From assembly GCF_004217045.1 (NCBI RefSeq), contig NZ_SGXM01000006.1:181137-245136 (forward strand): DNA of 64,000 bases, written 5' to 3'. The notes below the pieces were generated by a model that saw only the letters and a program-made list of their open reading frames with translations, did not search any database and was not told where the DNA came from. This DNA comes from Cupriavidus agavae (GTDB taxonomy: Bacteria > Pseudomonadota > Gammaproteobacteria > Burkholderiales > Burkholderiaceae). Both the position numbers and the translations under genes were made by a program. Shown here one piece after another: positions 46,317 to 55,383 of this stretch (positions within the stretch are counted from its first letter, which is position 1; each line of letters begins with the position of its first letter).

Positions 46317-47036
46317 TCATGTCAACCGAAAGTTGCTCAGTTCGATGGAGACCAGCAAGAGCTCTCGGATTGGGTGCAGACCGGGGCCACGCAGATAGGC
46401 TCTACGTTTCGTGGGGAAACGCAGCCCATTCACCTCCACCATCTCGCTGACATATTGCGCCGCAGGAAATCCCCCTGCGACATCCACATGGTAATCGTGC
46501 CTGCGTAACAGACCGTCATCGCCAAAGTAGAATTCCTGCGCTCTGCAATGGGTGGCGATGTCGTCCGGAAACCGCACCCGCAAACCACGCCAGTGCTCAC
46601 TTCCCTCGACCCACGGCGGGATGTCATCGACCTCGAATCCTGGCATTGCCAGATGAAATGGCGACGTCAGATACGTCCACATGGCATACCCGTTGAAGTA
46701 CGCACGGTGCAGCGGGTCCCAGGGCGTCTCCATGCGATGTCCCGCAAAGGACGCACGTGGATTCAGGCGTTCGGCAACGACAACTCCAGATGTCGTTTCG
46801 ATGACGATCCGATCGGGTGTGAATGCCGTGCGCCAGTCCTGCTGGCCAAATGGGCAAACAGAGGCGGATTGCCTATGGAGTGCAATTGTCATCTCCCGAG
46901 GGGCGGTGTCCTGAACCAATCCCTTCATCCCCCACAGTCCCCCGCCGGTGACGATGGTCGCCGTCAAGGAACCGAATGCGTCCCATCGGTCGAGGCCACC
47001 GTGCGCGTCGAAAACCTCCGCCAGTAGTTCTTTCAT
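46317..47036 (-). CDS. conserved hypothetical protein
   Basis: A 239-residue protein from ATG 47036, preceded by GGAGG. It begins MKELLAEVFDAHGGLDRWDA and contains GGLWGMKGLVQD, TPDRIVIETTSG and WDPLHRAYFNGYAMWTYLT. The pattern recurs in hypothetical proteins of Actinobacteria and Proteobacteria; the repeated strands suggest a LolA-like barrel, which is a guess. No signal peptide. It follows aceE on the same strand by 110 bases. Confidence 0.7.
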   Translation of the reverse strand: MKELLAEVFDAHGGLDRWDAFGSLTATIVTGGGLWGMKGLVQDTAPREMTIALHRQSASVCPFGQQDWRTAFTPDRIVIETTSGVVVAERLNPRASFAGHRMETPWDPLHRAYFNGYAMWTYLTSPFHLAMPGFEVDDIPPWVEGSEHWRGLRVRFPDDIATHCRAQEFYFGDDGLLRRHDYHVDVAGGFPAAQYVSEMVEVNGLRFPTKRRAYLRGPGLHPIRELLLVSIELSNFRLT

Positions 47037-47146
47037 TTGCAGGTCCTCCGATGCACGCTGGAAAATCCATCGTAGGTCTGGTTCTTCATACAACCAACCC
47101 CATCTCTTCGACGGTCCACCATCTTGTGGACCGCCGCGTATGCCAA

Positions 47147-49843
47147 TCAAGCATGCAACGGGTTCGGCTTCTCCGGATCGATGCCGTATTTGCGAATGGC
47201 CTCCGAGACACGGGCGGGTGGGATGGCTCCGTCATCCGCCAGCGCCTTCAATGCGGCGACCACGATCCATTGACGATCCACCTCGAAAAAATGCCGCAAT
47301 GCCGCTCGAGTATCGGAACGCCCAAAGCCATCAGTGCCCAGGACGACGAACTTCTGCGGCACATAGGCCCGGATCTGATCCGCAAGCGCACGGATATAGT
47401 CGGTCGCCACAACGACCGGACCGCGTGCATCGCCGAGCAGTTGCGTCACGTGCGGCACACGTGGCGGCGCTTCGGGATGCAGCAGGTTGTGTCGTTCGGC
47501 GGCTCGACCGTCGCGGGCAAGCTCGGTCAGTCCCGGCACCCCCCACACGTCCGCTGCCACACCCCAATCCTGCTGGAGCAATTCGGCTGCCGCGATCACC
47601 TCATTGAAAATCGTGCCCGCACCCATCAGTTGCACACGCGGAACGGAAGGCGCGGCCTGAGACTTGCTGAACGCGTACATGCCCTTCAGGATATGCTGCG
47701 CCACGTCCGGTCCCTCCGGCATGGCCGGCTGCGCGTAGGATTCGTTCATGACGGTGATGTAGTAGTAGACGTCTTCCTGCTCCTGCACCATCCGGCGCAA
47801 TCCATCCTGCACAATCACGGCCAATTCGTATGCGAACGACGGGTCATAGCTGATGCAGTTCGGCACTGACGACGCCCACAGCAACGAATGGCCATCCTCG
47901 TGCTGCAAGCCTTCTCCATTGATCGTCGTCCGTCCTGATATGCCGCCGAGCAGAAACCCGCGCGCGCGCATGTCGGCTGCTGCCCAGGCGAGATCGCCCA
48001 CGCGCTGAAAGCCGAACATCGAATAGAAGATGTAGAACGGCACCATGGGCTCGCCATGCGTGGAATATGACGTTGCCGCCGCGATCCAATCTGCCATGCC
48101 GCCGGCCTCGTTGATGCCTTCCTGCAAGAACTGGCCAGTGGCCGACTCCCTGTAGGACGTCAGCGCCTCGGCATCCTGCGGCGTATAGCGCTGGCCATCC
48201 TGGTTCCAGATGCCGATCTGCCGGAAGAGCCCTTCCATGCCAAACGTGCGCGACTCGTCCGGTACGATCGGCACAATGCGCTGGCCCAGTACCTTGTCTC
48301 GCAGGAGGCTGCCGAGGATGCGTACGAAAGCCATGGTGGTTGACATGCCCCGCCCTTCGGGTGATGCCTTGAGCAGCGCGTCGAATGCCGACAGGTCGGG
48401 CACTGGCAACGATGCCGCCTTCTGCCGCCGCGCCGGCAGGAATCCGCCGAGCGACTGGCGGCGCTCGCGCATATATGTCAGCGCCTTCGATCCTTCGGGC
48501 AAGCTGATATACGGTACGTCCTCGATTTCCGCATCGGCAACGGGCAGCGCATACTTGTCGCGCAACGCGAGCAGCGCCTCACGCTGCACCTTCTTCTGCT
48601 GATGATTGACGTTCGAAGCCTGCCCCTGGTCTCCCATGCCGTAGCCCTTGATCGTCTTGGCAAGGATCACGGTCGGCACGTCGGTGCTGCGCGCCGCCTC
48701 TGCGAATGCCGCGAAGACCTTCTTGGGGTCATGGCCCCCGCGGTCCAGGCCCCACAGATCGTCGTCGGTGTAGTCGGCCACCAGCGTCTTCAGCGCCGGT
48801 GTGTTGAAGAAGTGCTCGCGCAGGTAAGCGCCGGACTTCGAACGGTAGGTCTGGTATTCGCCATCAACCACTTCCATCATCCGCTGTGCCAGCGCACCAC
48901 TTGTGTCGCGTGCGAACAAGTCATCCCAACGGCTGCCCCACAGCACCTTGATCACCCGCCAGCCCGCACCCAGGAAGATGCGTTCGAGCTCTTGCACGAT
49001 CTTGCCGTTTCCACGCACGGGCCCGTCCAGGCGCTGTAGATTGGCGTTGACCACGAAGACGAGATTGCCCAGGCGCTCCCGGGCCGCCATGCCGATTGCG
49101 CCGAGCGATTCGGGCTCGTCCATTTCGCCGTCGCCGAGGAACACCCAGACCTTCCTGTCGTCCGTCTTCGCTATGCCGCGCGCCTGCAAATATTTCATGA
49201 AACGGGTCTGGTAGATGGCCATCAATGGGCCCAGTCCCATCGATACCGTGGGGAACTGCCAGAAGTCCGGCATCAGCCAGGGATGAGGATAGGAGGACAG
49301 CCCTCGCCCGCCCACCTCGCGCCGATAGTAGTCAAGCTGCTCAGCATCGAGCCGTCCCAACAGGAACGCCCGTGCGTAGATGCCCGGCGACACATGTCCT
49401 TGCACGAAGACGAGATCGCCGCCGTGCTCTGGCGTGGGAGCTCTCCAGAAGTGATTGAAGCCTACGTCATAGAGCGTGGCTGCCGAAGCGAACGACGCGA
49501 TATGCCCGCCAACGTTCGAAGTCTTCCCTGCACGCACTACCATCGCCATGGCGTTCCACCGGGTATAGGCACGAATGTGGCGCTCGAGCTCGCGGTCGCC
49601 CGGCATGCGGGGCTGCTGATCGACGGGAATGGTATTGACGTACGGCGTGCCGGCGGAGTGGGGCTGCATCTGGCCGCGCAGGCGTGCATGCGCCATCTGC
49701 CGCTCGATAAGGTAGTGCGCACGGTCAGGACCGACATTGCCGAGCACGCCGTCGAGTGCCTCGAGCCACTCCGCTGTTTCCTGCGGGTCGTCATCCCGAG
49801 GATCTTTGGCAGTTGCGCTCGGATCAAGTTGCGCGGCAGTCAT
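47147..49843 (-). CDS. aceE: homodimeric pyruvate dehydrogenase E1 component
   Basis: An 898-residue homodimeric E1, the normal length of AceE. The ThDP motif is GDGEMDEPESLGAIGMA followed by NANLQRLDGPVRGN, and the C-terminal transketolase-like region is complete. It normally decarboxylates pyruvate and acetylates the E2 lipoyl domain. No aceF or lpd lies nearby, so it is either a second copy serving the chromosomal E2/E3 or a specialised 2-oxo acid E1 such as MdeB. An IscR-like motif lies in its promoter region. Confidence 0.9.
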   Translation of the reverse strand: MTAAQLDPSATAKDPRDDDPQETAEWLEALDGVLGNVGPDRAHYLIERQMAHARLRGQMQPHSAGTPYVNTIPVDQQPRMPGDRELERHIRAYTRWNAMAMVVRAGKTSNVGGHIASFASAATLYDVGFNHFWRAPTPEHGGDLVFVQGHVSPGIYARAFLLGRLDAEQLDYYRREVGGRGLSSYPHPWLMPDFWQFPTVSMGLGPLMAIYQTRFMKYLQARGIAKTDDRKVWVFLGDGEMDEPESLGAIGMAARERLGNLVFVVNANLQRLDGPVRGNGKIVQELERIFLGAGWRVIKVLWGSRWDDLFARDTSGALAQRMMEVVDGEYQTYRSKSGAYLREHFFNTPALKTLVADYTDDDLWGLDRGGHDPKKVFAAFAEAARSTDVPTVILAKTIKGYGMGDQGQASNVNHQQKKVQREALLALRDKYALPVADAEIEDVPYISLPEGSKALTYMRERRQSLGGFLPARRQKAASLPVPDLSAFDALLKASPEGRGMSTTMAFVRILGSLLRDKVLGQRIVPIVPDESRTFGMEGLFRQIGIWNQDGQRYTPQDAEALTSYRESATGQFLQEGINEAGGMADWIAAATSYSTHGEPMVPFYIFYSMFGFQRVGDLAWAAADMRARGFLLGGISGRTTINGEGLQHEDGHSLLWASSVPNCISYDPSFAYELAVIVQDGLRRMVQEQEDVYYYITVMNESYAQPAMPEGPDVAQHILKGMYAFSKSQAAPSVPRVQLMGAGTIFNEVIAAAELLQQDWGVAADVWGVPGLTELARDGRAAERHNLLHPEAPPRVPHVTQLLGDARGPVVVATDYIRALADQIRAYVPQKFVVLGTDGFGRSDTRAALRHFFEVDRQWIVVAALKALADDGAIPPARVSEAIRKYGIDPEKPNPLHA

Positions 49844-49888
49844 GGCAGGTCTCCTTCGGTGCTATCCGGTGAGAACAGTCTAGGCCAT

Positions 49889-49913
49889 AACTACGACTTG
49901 TACAGTCGTTGTT
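49889..49913. promoter_or_regulatory. IscR/Rrf2-type operator candidate before aceE
   Basis: ACTACGACT-N5-AGTCGTTGT: arms match 8 of 9 and contain the core GACT-N5-AGTC of E. coli IscR type 1 sites. It starts 46 bases before the aceE ATG. The same dyad occurs twice before the NDH-2 gene. Confidence 0.55.
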
Positions 49914-50000
49914 ATTAGACAGATTCCTCGGGTGATTCTGGCATGGCTCATGGCCAGAACAAGGCTTGGAGGGCGCGCCCGGTATGTCACTTCTCTCCGA

Positions 50001-50525
50001 TCAGGTGCGTGGGCAGAGCGCGCCGAACGCATCCATCGGGCAATTGGCGCACGCGTCCTGATTGCACAGGCGGCATACGCCCATCGCCGACGTGGCATCG
50101 CTCGGCATGCTGACAAGCATCGCCTCGACCAGCCGCTCCAATGCCAAATGATCGGCGGGAGGAACGTGGCTCAGCACGGACTCGATCGCGACGCGGCGCG
50201 CTTCAAGTATGGCTGCCCTCTCCGATTCGCCAGCCGACGTTAGGTGCAGGGCAATAGCCCTGCGATCACTTGCGGCGGGTGTGCGTTGTGCAAAGCCGGC
50301 TGCGACGAGCCTGTCGACCATACGCACCGCGCCGGGATGACTCAGCCCGGACACCTTGCCCAACTGGTCGATGGACAATCCTGGCGCGTGGCCGATCACG
50401 ATCAACGCGGCGGCCGCCTCGCCGCGCAACGATGTGCGCAGATCCACCGCTGCGTGAATCCGATCGGATAGCCCTGTCGCTAGCGCACCGAGCGTGTTTG
50501 AGAGTCGAGAAGTGTCCTTTTTCAT
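50001..50525 (-). CDS. MarR-family regulator with Cys-rich tail
   Basis: A 174-residue MarR protein: winged helix at about 50-110 (APGLSIDQLGKVSGLSHPGA, then VRMVDRLVAAGFAQR). The C-terminal tail has CRLCNQDACANC, four Cys in 12 residues, which could bind a metal or sense oxidants. AAGGA precedes the ATG at 50525. It is divergent from the DUF417 gene, which it probably controls. Confidence 0.85.
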   Translation of the reverse strand: MKKDTSRLSNTLGALATGLSDRIHAAVDLRTSLRGEAAAALIVIGHAPGLSIDQLGKVSGLSHPGAVRMVDRLVAAGFAQRTPAASDRRAIALHLTSAGESERAAILEARRVAIESVLSHVPPADHLALERLVEAMLVSMPSDATSAMGVCRLCNQDACANCPMDAFGALCPRT

Positions 50526-50558
50526 TCGTCCTTGCCCCGAGTAAAACCATATCCTATC

Positions 50559-50579
50559 ATATGCATGACTCACGCATAT
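50559..50579. promoter_or_regulatory. candidate MarR operator
   Basis: ATATGC-N9-GCATAT, a six-base inverted repeat in the divergent region between marR and the DUF417 gene, 34 bases before the marR start. Confidence 0.45.
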
Positions 50580-50686
50580 ATCTGAGAGTTGTTGTGAGGA
50601 AGGTTTAGCACCTTCGAAGTTGGCCGCTGGACAGCCTAGGCACTCAGCGATTGACGTACATCCCTAATCTGTTCAGGAGCAACACC

Positions 50687-51178
50687 ATGCACTCAATGTC
50701 TTCCTTTTCCTCGACGCACCCACAGGCGGCCGTTCATGACCGTACGGTCTTCCTGTTGCGCTGGTCTCTCGTGGTTGTTTTTCTCTGGTTCGGTGGAATG
50801 AAGTTCACCCTTTACGAAGCGCAAGGTATCGCGCCATTCATCGAGCACAGCCCGTTCATGAGCTGGTTGCACACTGCCTTTGGCGTGCGGGGAGCCAGCG
50901 CCGTCATCGGTACGCTGGAACTCGCGACCGCCGCCGCGCTGACCGTTGGCGCCTTCCACCGTGGCGTTTCCGTACTCGGTGCCGTGATGTCCTGCGCCAC
51001 CTACGCCATCACCCTGACGTTCTTCTTCACGACGCCGGGTGTCGCCGAGCCGACTGCCGGCGGATTCCCGGCCATCTCCGCGCCGATCGGCCAGTTCCTG
51101 CTGAAGGATCTGGTGTTGCTGGCTGCGTCTGTCGTGCTGCTGCAATCCTCTCTCGCGCAGTGGAAAGCTCGCGCGTAA
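50687..51178 (+). CDS. DUF417 (YkgB-like) membrane protein
   Basis: A 163-residue membrane protein with four hydrophobic segments. The motif LVVVFLWFGGMKFTLYEAQG followed by IAPFIEHSPFMSWL is diagnostic for the DUF417/YkgB family, related to DoxX. E. coli relatives respond to reactive chlorine stress. CAGGAG precedes the ATG at 50687. A strong terminator follows directly. Confidence 0.88.
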   Translation: MHSMSSFSSTHPQAAVHDRTVFLLRWSLVVVFLWFGGMKFTLYEAQGIAPFIEHSPFMSWLHTAFGVRGASAVIGTLELATAAALTVGAFHRGVSVLGAVMSCATYAITLTFFFTTPGVAEPTAGGFPAISAPIGQFLLKDLVLLAASVVLLQSSLAQWKARA

Positions 51179-51198
51179 CGCTCGCTGTTCCAAAGACG

Positions 51199-51223
51199 AT
51201 GGCGCCTGATGGCGCCATTTTTC
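51199..51223 (+). terminator. rho-independent terminator
   Basis: ATGGCGCC and GGCGCCAT form a perfect stem with loop TGAT, followed by TTTTTC, 20 bases after the DUF417 stop. Confidence 0.85.
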
Positions 51224-51226
51224 TTG

Positions 51227-52526
51227 GTTCATCGAGGAATTCCGGGGAAGGCATCCGTGATCTTCAGGATGAAGTACCCCTCGTCAAGGTAGCCTTAGGC
51301 CAGGCGCTTGATGACTTTGATGGTGTATTGATCCTCTGAACGACGCTCGCGTTTAGGGGATGCCGGCAGCGGGCGATGATGCCGTGCCAGTAGGCCTGCA
51401 AGCGCTGAGCGAACAGCTCCAGGGCTGGAATCTGGCTTTGTTTCGCCTGGGCGCACCATTGCCCCCCGGCCTCCTGGGCTCATGCCGGGCGACGATAGAA
51501 CCACAACCGCTTGAGTTCGTTCCCCCAGGACGTAGATTGTCAGCAACGGTTGATTGGCCTGCAAGACCTCGCTCAGAAGCACGGCATAAGGGTCGCTCGG
51601 GTTCTCCTTGTTGCGCAGTAGCAGCCAGCGCGTGAACTTGAGTCTCGCCGGGCCGGACGGTCGTCCCACAGGCGATTAGCCTGATCCACGCGGACCCGGT
51701 CAATCACCTCGCGTCCGTATTTGGCTACGACGTGGAAGTGGGCGAAGACCACCTTGGAATGCGGGCAATGCTCGCGAATCTCCAGTTCATAGGTGGTCGT
51801 CATGTCAATGGCAACCGCCTCGATGCGTTCGGCCGGGCGCCTGCCGTAGGTTGTTCAAAGCAGGCGCGTGCCGCTTCGCGCGACCCGCCCTGGCCGATCC
51901 AGAGCACTTGGCGTCCAATCCGGATCGACGACCACCGTGGCATAGCGATGACCCTTGTGCAGCGCGAACTTGTCCATCGCCAGGCAACGGATGTTGGACC
52001 AGTCCGGCTCAACGACACCTCACGCAGGCGGGTCTTGTCGATCGTTTCGACGAAATGCCAACCTAGGTCGTAAAAGGCGCCAGCGCTTGCGCCGTGCAGC
52101 TACGCAACCACTGCCCACAGGCCTGCGCCAGCCGGGCTGTGACGCGCTGGTAGCGTCCCAGCCAGTCGAGCCGTTCGAGTCGCGGGCCTCCCCTTGATCG
52201 CACCACTTTCGCCTGCGCGGGACATGCAGCACTATCCGGTACTCCAACAGCGGAAGATCGCGCACGCGCCGCACCACAGTCTCATGGACCTGCCGGCGCT
52301 TGGACCCGCATTCCTCGCAGTACATAACCTTGCTAACCGGCTTCAGGTACAGCGCCAACATACGGCTGTCCCCTTCGGGCCATTCCACTCGGTCCAGCTT
52401 GTAGCCATCCCAGCAGCCCAATGCCTGCGGCGTCTTCCGATCCAGCATTCCATACCTCAACGGCCGTCTTGACGGCCATAGGAATACGGAATGTGGCAAT
52501 TCAGGCCCCGGTAATCTTCAATGAAC
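51227..52526 (-). mobile_element. decayed ISL3-type insertion sequence with terminal inverted repeats
   Basis: About 1.3 kb. The left end (51227-51247) and the right end (52506-52526) are inverted repeats that agree at 17 of 21 positions, both starting GTTCAT and ending CCGGGG. They enclose a broken ISL3-family transposase gene. No clear eight-base target duplication is visible at the flanks, consistent with an old insertion or later rearrangement. Confidence 0.65.
51295..52448 (-). pseudogene. ISL3-family transposase, frameshifted
   Basis: N-terminal part from ATG 52448 (MLDRKTPQALGCWDGYKLDR) with zinc-finger Cys (YCEECGSKRRQ) and VRDLPLLEYRIVLHVPRRR is in frame to about 52200. Later segments (HSKVVFAHFHVVAKYGREVI, RWLLLRNKENPSD) lie in other frames down to a stop at 51295. 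At least two frameshifts, so the enzyme is not made. Confidence 0.8.
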
Positions 52527-52637
52527 AATACTCTTACGGCTACTGGCGGCATTGTGGACCGTGCGGCTGCGCCCTAGGACGAAGAGCCGCCAAAAACACG
52601 GCCCTTGCTGTCAGGTCCCTGCTGGTGTAGGCTCCAA

Positions 52638-52660
52638 ACTACGATTTACGCTATCCGAGT
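52638..52660. promoter_or_regulatory. degenerate IscR/Rrf2-type site before the Rrf2 gene
   Basis: ACTACGATT is identical to the left arm of the site at 54585, but the right arm after N5 matches only 5 of 9. It lies just before the ATG at 52666, where a self-repressing site would be expected. Weak on its own. Confidence 0.35.
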
Positions 52661-52665
52661 TCAGA

Positions 52666-53188
52666 ATGTCCCATATCAGCACGGGGGGTCGAGTATGGCC
52701 TGCACTGCCTGCTCTATCTGTCCCGCTCGAACATGGCGGTGGAAGAAGCCAGCGTACGCGACCTGGCAGAGTTGCAAGGCATTCCCAACGAGTTCCTCGC
52801 CAAGCTTTTCACGAAGCTTGCGAAGGCAGGACTCGTGGTGGCTACCGAAGGTATCAAGGGCGGGTTTCGGCTGGCGCGTCCACCATCGCGCATCACGGTC
52901 TATGATGTCATCGTGGCGATCGATGGAGACAAGCCGCTATTCGAGTGCTGGGAGATTCGCGAGCGCAATGCGGTGTTCGAGGGATGCCCGCCTGCATGGG
53001 CCACGCGCGGCGTCTGCACGATTCACGCCGTGATGCAGTCCGCCGAGAAGGCGATGCGTGCCGAGTTGAAGAGTCATACTTTGGCCGATATCGTGGAGCG
53101 CACCGTTGATAAGTTGCCCACGGCGTATGGCGGACAGGTGGTGCAGTGGTTGACCGATCGCGCGGCAAACCGGCGAAGTAGCCGATGA
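52666..53188 (+). pseudogene. Rrf2-family regulator with a +1 frameshift in a six-G run
   Basis: From ATG 52666 the frame gives MSHISTG, then a run of six G (52683-52688) shifts it. Removing one G yields the expected GVEYGLHCLLYLSRSNMAVE and joins the long frame to 53188 (EEASVRDLAELQGIPNEFLA, winged helix). Three Cys (ECWEIRE, EGCPP, GVCTI) match the [2Fe-2S] ligands of IscR/NsrR-like proteins. The gene is either broken, phase variable, or carries a sequencing error. Confidence 0.75.
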
Positions 53189-53237
53189 CATTGCCGATGG
53201 GTTAGCCAACGGAGCAGCCGACAAAAAATGCCAACGA

Positions 53238-53270
53238 AAAAAGGGCGATCCCAGAGGGATCGCCCTTTTT
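53238..53270. terminator. bidirectional rho-independent terminator
   Basis: GGGCGATCCC and GGGATCGCCC form a perfect ten-base-pair stem with loop AGA, with A-run before and T-run after. It lies between the convergent Rrf2 and NDH genes. Confidence 0.9.
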
Positions 53271-53286
53271 ACCTTCTTGCAGCCGG

Positions 53287-54498
53287 TCAGGCCACGACGA
53301 TACGGCGCGGGTCCGCCGATGCCAGTGCCTCGGCACGGTTCGCGCTCGGCGGGTAGATCCATTCCGTGTTGATCTTCGTTTTCAATGCCTTGGCTTCGGC
53401 ACCGGAGAGCTTCACCTGACGGTCCCAACCTTCGGTGTACACAGCGCCCCATGGGCCCAAGTCGAGGCATGTGACGTACTTCGGCTGGCTGTACGGGATC
53501 GGCGGGTGGCCGAGCAGGTCAGCCGCCACGTTATGTCCCGCCGACCGGCCCAGGTTCATGGCGTGCTGGCACGACATCGTCGTCACATTGCCCTCGTCAT
53601 CGGTCGCGGCGCGAGCCACGTCGCCCGTGGCGTAGACGTGCTCGACGCCATGGACCTTCAGATTGCGGTCAACATGGAGGCGGCCGAAGTTGTCACGCTG
53701 TGCGGGAATCTGGTCTGTCAGCGTGCTGGCACGCGCACCAGCGGTCCAGATCACGGTGTGCGCATCGATGCGTTCCCCACTCTCGAGCGTGACGCCATGT
53801 CCATCCACCGATGCCACACCCGACCCCAGCTTCCACGTCACACCCAGCTCGGTCAGCGCCTCGGTAATCACCGGACGCGGCCCCTGCCCAAGATCCGGGC
53901 CGATCTCGCCATTGCGCTCCACCATAATGACGCGCACAGCGGTATCGGCACCCAGCACTTCATGCAGGCGCGCAGGCATCTCGGCCGCCGTTTCAATCCC
54001 CGTGAAACCGGCACCGGCAATCACCACCGTATTACGAGCCACGCTGTCGGGGCGTTCTGCCAGATTGTGCAGATGCGCTTCCAGGCGCGAAGCATCGGCC
54101 ACTTGATCGACATTGAACGCGTGCGTATCGAGGCCGTCGATCGCAGGACGGAACAGACGGCTGCCAGCGGCCAGCACCAGACGATCGTACGTCAGCGTCT
54201 GGTGCGACGAATCCGCGCCAACGCCCTTCACTACCACTTCACGCGCGGCCACGTCGATGCGCTCGACAATGCCCTGCACGAAGCGCACACCGGTCGCAGC
54301 GAAGATCTCGAGCAGCGGCGCCTTCATCTTCAGGGGGTTCTGTTCGTAGAGCCGAGGGCGCACGTGCAGCGCGGGTTCAAGCGCGACCAGCACGATTTCC
54401 ACGTCGGTGCGCGCAGCCTCGTCGAGAAGACGAGCCGAAGCGAGGGCGCTCCACATGCCGGCAAAGCCGGCGCCGATGACAAGAATGCGTCGTGACAT
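53287..54498 (-). CDS. NDH-2-like FAD/NAD(P)-dependent oxidoreductase
   Basis: A 403-residue flavoprotein with FAD motif VIGAGFAGMWSALA at the N-terminus, second Rossmann motif VVIAGAGFTGIETAAEM and TGDVARA near the end for FAD ribityl contact. The layout matches type II NADH dehydrogenases, although no C-terminal membrane anchor is evident. It may pass electrons from NADH to quinone or an oxidant. Two IscR-like dyads lie in the intergenic region before it. Confidence 0.85.
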   Translation of the reverse strand: MSRRILVIGAGFAGMWSALASARLLDEAARTDVEIVLVALEPALHVRPRLYEQNPLKMKAPLLEIFAATGVRFVQGIVERIDVAAREVVVKGVGADSSHQTLTYDRLVLAAGSRLFRPAIDGLDTHAFNVDQVADASRLEAHLHNLAERPDSVARNTVVIAGAGFTGIETAAEMPARLHEVLGADTAVRVIMVERNGEIGPDLGQGPRPVITEALTELGVTWKLGSGVASVDGHGVTLESGERIDAHTVIWTAGARASTLTDQIPAQRDNFGRLHVDRNLKVHGVEHVYATGDVARAATDDEGNVTTMSCQHAMNLGRSAGHNVAADLLGHPPIPYSQPKYVTCLDLGPWGAVYTEGWDRQVKLSGAEAKALKTKINTEWIYPPSANRAEALASADPRRIVVA

Positions 54499-54584
54499 CT
54501 TTACTGCTCCTGATTGAATCTGTACTTCACTGACCAGCGGCGGTGCCGCCTGCGTCTCAGGGCCGCGTGCTTCGCGGCGCCTTA

Positions 54585-54607
54585 ACTACGATTGTAGTAG
54601 TCGTAGT
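54585..54607. promoter_or_regulatory. IscR/Rrf2-type operator candidate 1 before NDH gene
   Basis: ACTACGATT-N5-AGTCGTAGT, arms match 8 of 9. It is the best copy of the repeated dyad and lies 87 bases before the NDH start. Confidence 0.55.
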
Positions 54608-54689
54608 AACAGCGAACAAGATTTTTCTCGACCGGGTTTACGCGAAGACATCCTCTGCTTGCAGCAATACGATGGATCGACTATCTTTA

Positions 54690-54712
54690 TCTCCGACTAT
54701 GTTAGTCGCAGT
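54690..54712. promoter_or_regulatory. IscR/Rrf2-type operator candidate 2 before the cupin operon
   Basis: TCTCCGACT-N5-AGTCGCAGT, arms match 7 of 9 with CGACTA-TGT-TAGTCG perfect at the centre. It ends 18 bases before the ATG at 54731, a repressing position for the rightward operon. Confidence 0.55.
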
Positions 54713-54730
54713 ACAGAACTGGAGTTGATC

Positions 54731-54916
54731 ATGAGACGGTTTGGTTGGGTAGGCTTGCTAAGTGCGATGGCCCTGTTGGCCACCGGCATCACAACGTGGG
54801 CTGCAGCTAACGCTATGTTTGCGCCCGAGGAGGGGCCAGTACTGCTGAGTGCGCAACATGCCGATGGCACGAACGCGGCCAGCCAGGCCTCCGGCCCGCC
54901 CTATCCGGTGACCTGA
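54731..54916 (+). CDS. small membrane-anchored or secreted protein
   Basis: A 61-residue protein with one hydrophobic segment (WVGLLSAMALLATGITTWAA) and a Ser/Ala/Pro-rich tail. GGAG precedes the ATG. No family recognised. It starts an operon with a cupin and an AhpD-like protein. Confidence 0.55.
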   Translation: MRRFGWVGLLSAMALLATGITTWAAANAMFAPEEGPVLLSAQHADGTNAASQASGPPYPVT

Positions 54917-54949
54917 CCGTCTCAGCTCACTCCACACATGGAGATCAAG

Positions 54950-55381
54950 ATGAAAGTTGTTGCTTCGTGCATGCTGGCGCCGTTACTCGCGGCGGCCGGA
55001 ATCATGCTTGCTGGTGGCGCCATGGCACATGGCACCGGCGAGACCGTCAAACCGAATTTCTCGCGCGCCATCCCTAACATCCCGGGAAAATCGCTGATCG
55101 CGGTAGAGGTGACCTACGCGCCGGGCGGCGCTTCGCACTCGCACCGGCACGCCGGTTCCGCATTCATCTACGCCTACGTGGTCTCAGGCAGCATCGTCAG
55201 CAAGGTCAACGATGGTCCCGAGCGCGTGTACACGGCGGGCGAGAGTTTCCACGAGGATCCGGGCTCGATCCATCCGGTCAGCCGGAACGCCAGCAAGACA
55301 CAGCCCGCAAAACTGCTTGCCGTTTTCGTGGCCGATGCTACCGACACCGAACTCACCACGGATCTTGGCACCAAGGATTGA
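54950..55381 (+). CDS. exported cupin-domain protein
   Basis: A 143-residue protein: signal peptide ending AMAHG, then a cupin domain with metal-type His residues in GGASHSHRHAGSAF and GESFHEDPGSIHPVSRN. GGAG precedes the ATG at 54950; an ATG at 54938 would add four residues. Likely periplasmic metal-binding enzyme or binding protein; the substrate is unknown. Confidence 0.8.
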   Translation: MKVVASCMLAPLLAAAGIMLAGGAMAHGTGETVKPNFSRAIPNIPGKSLIAVEVTYAPGGASHSHRHAGSAFIYAYVVSGSIVSKVNDGPERVYTAGESFHEDPGSIHPVSRNASKTQPAKLLAVFVADATDTELTTDLGTKD

Positions 55382-55383
55382 TC

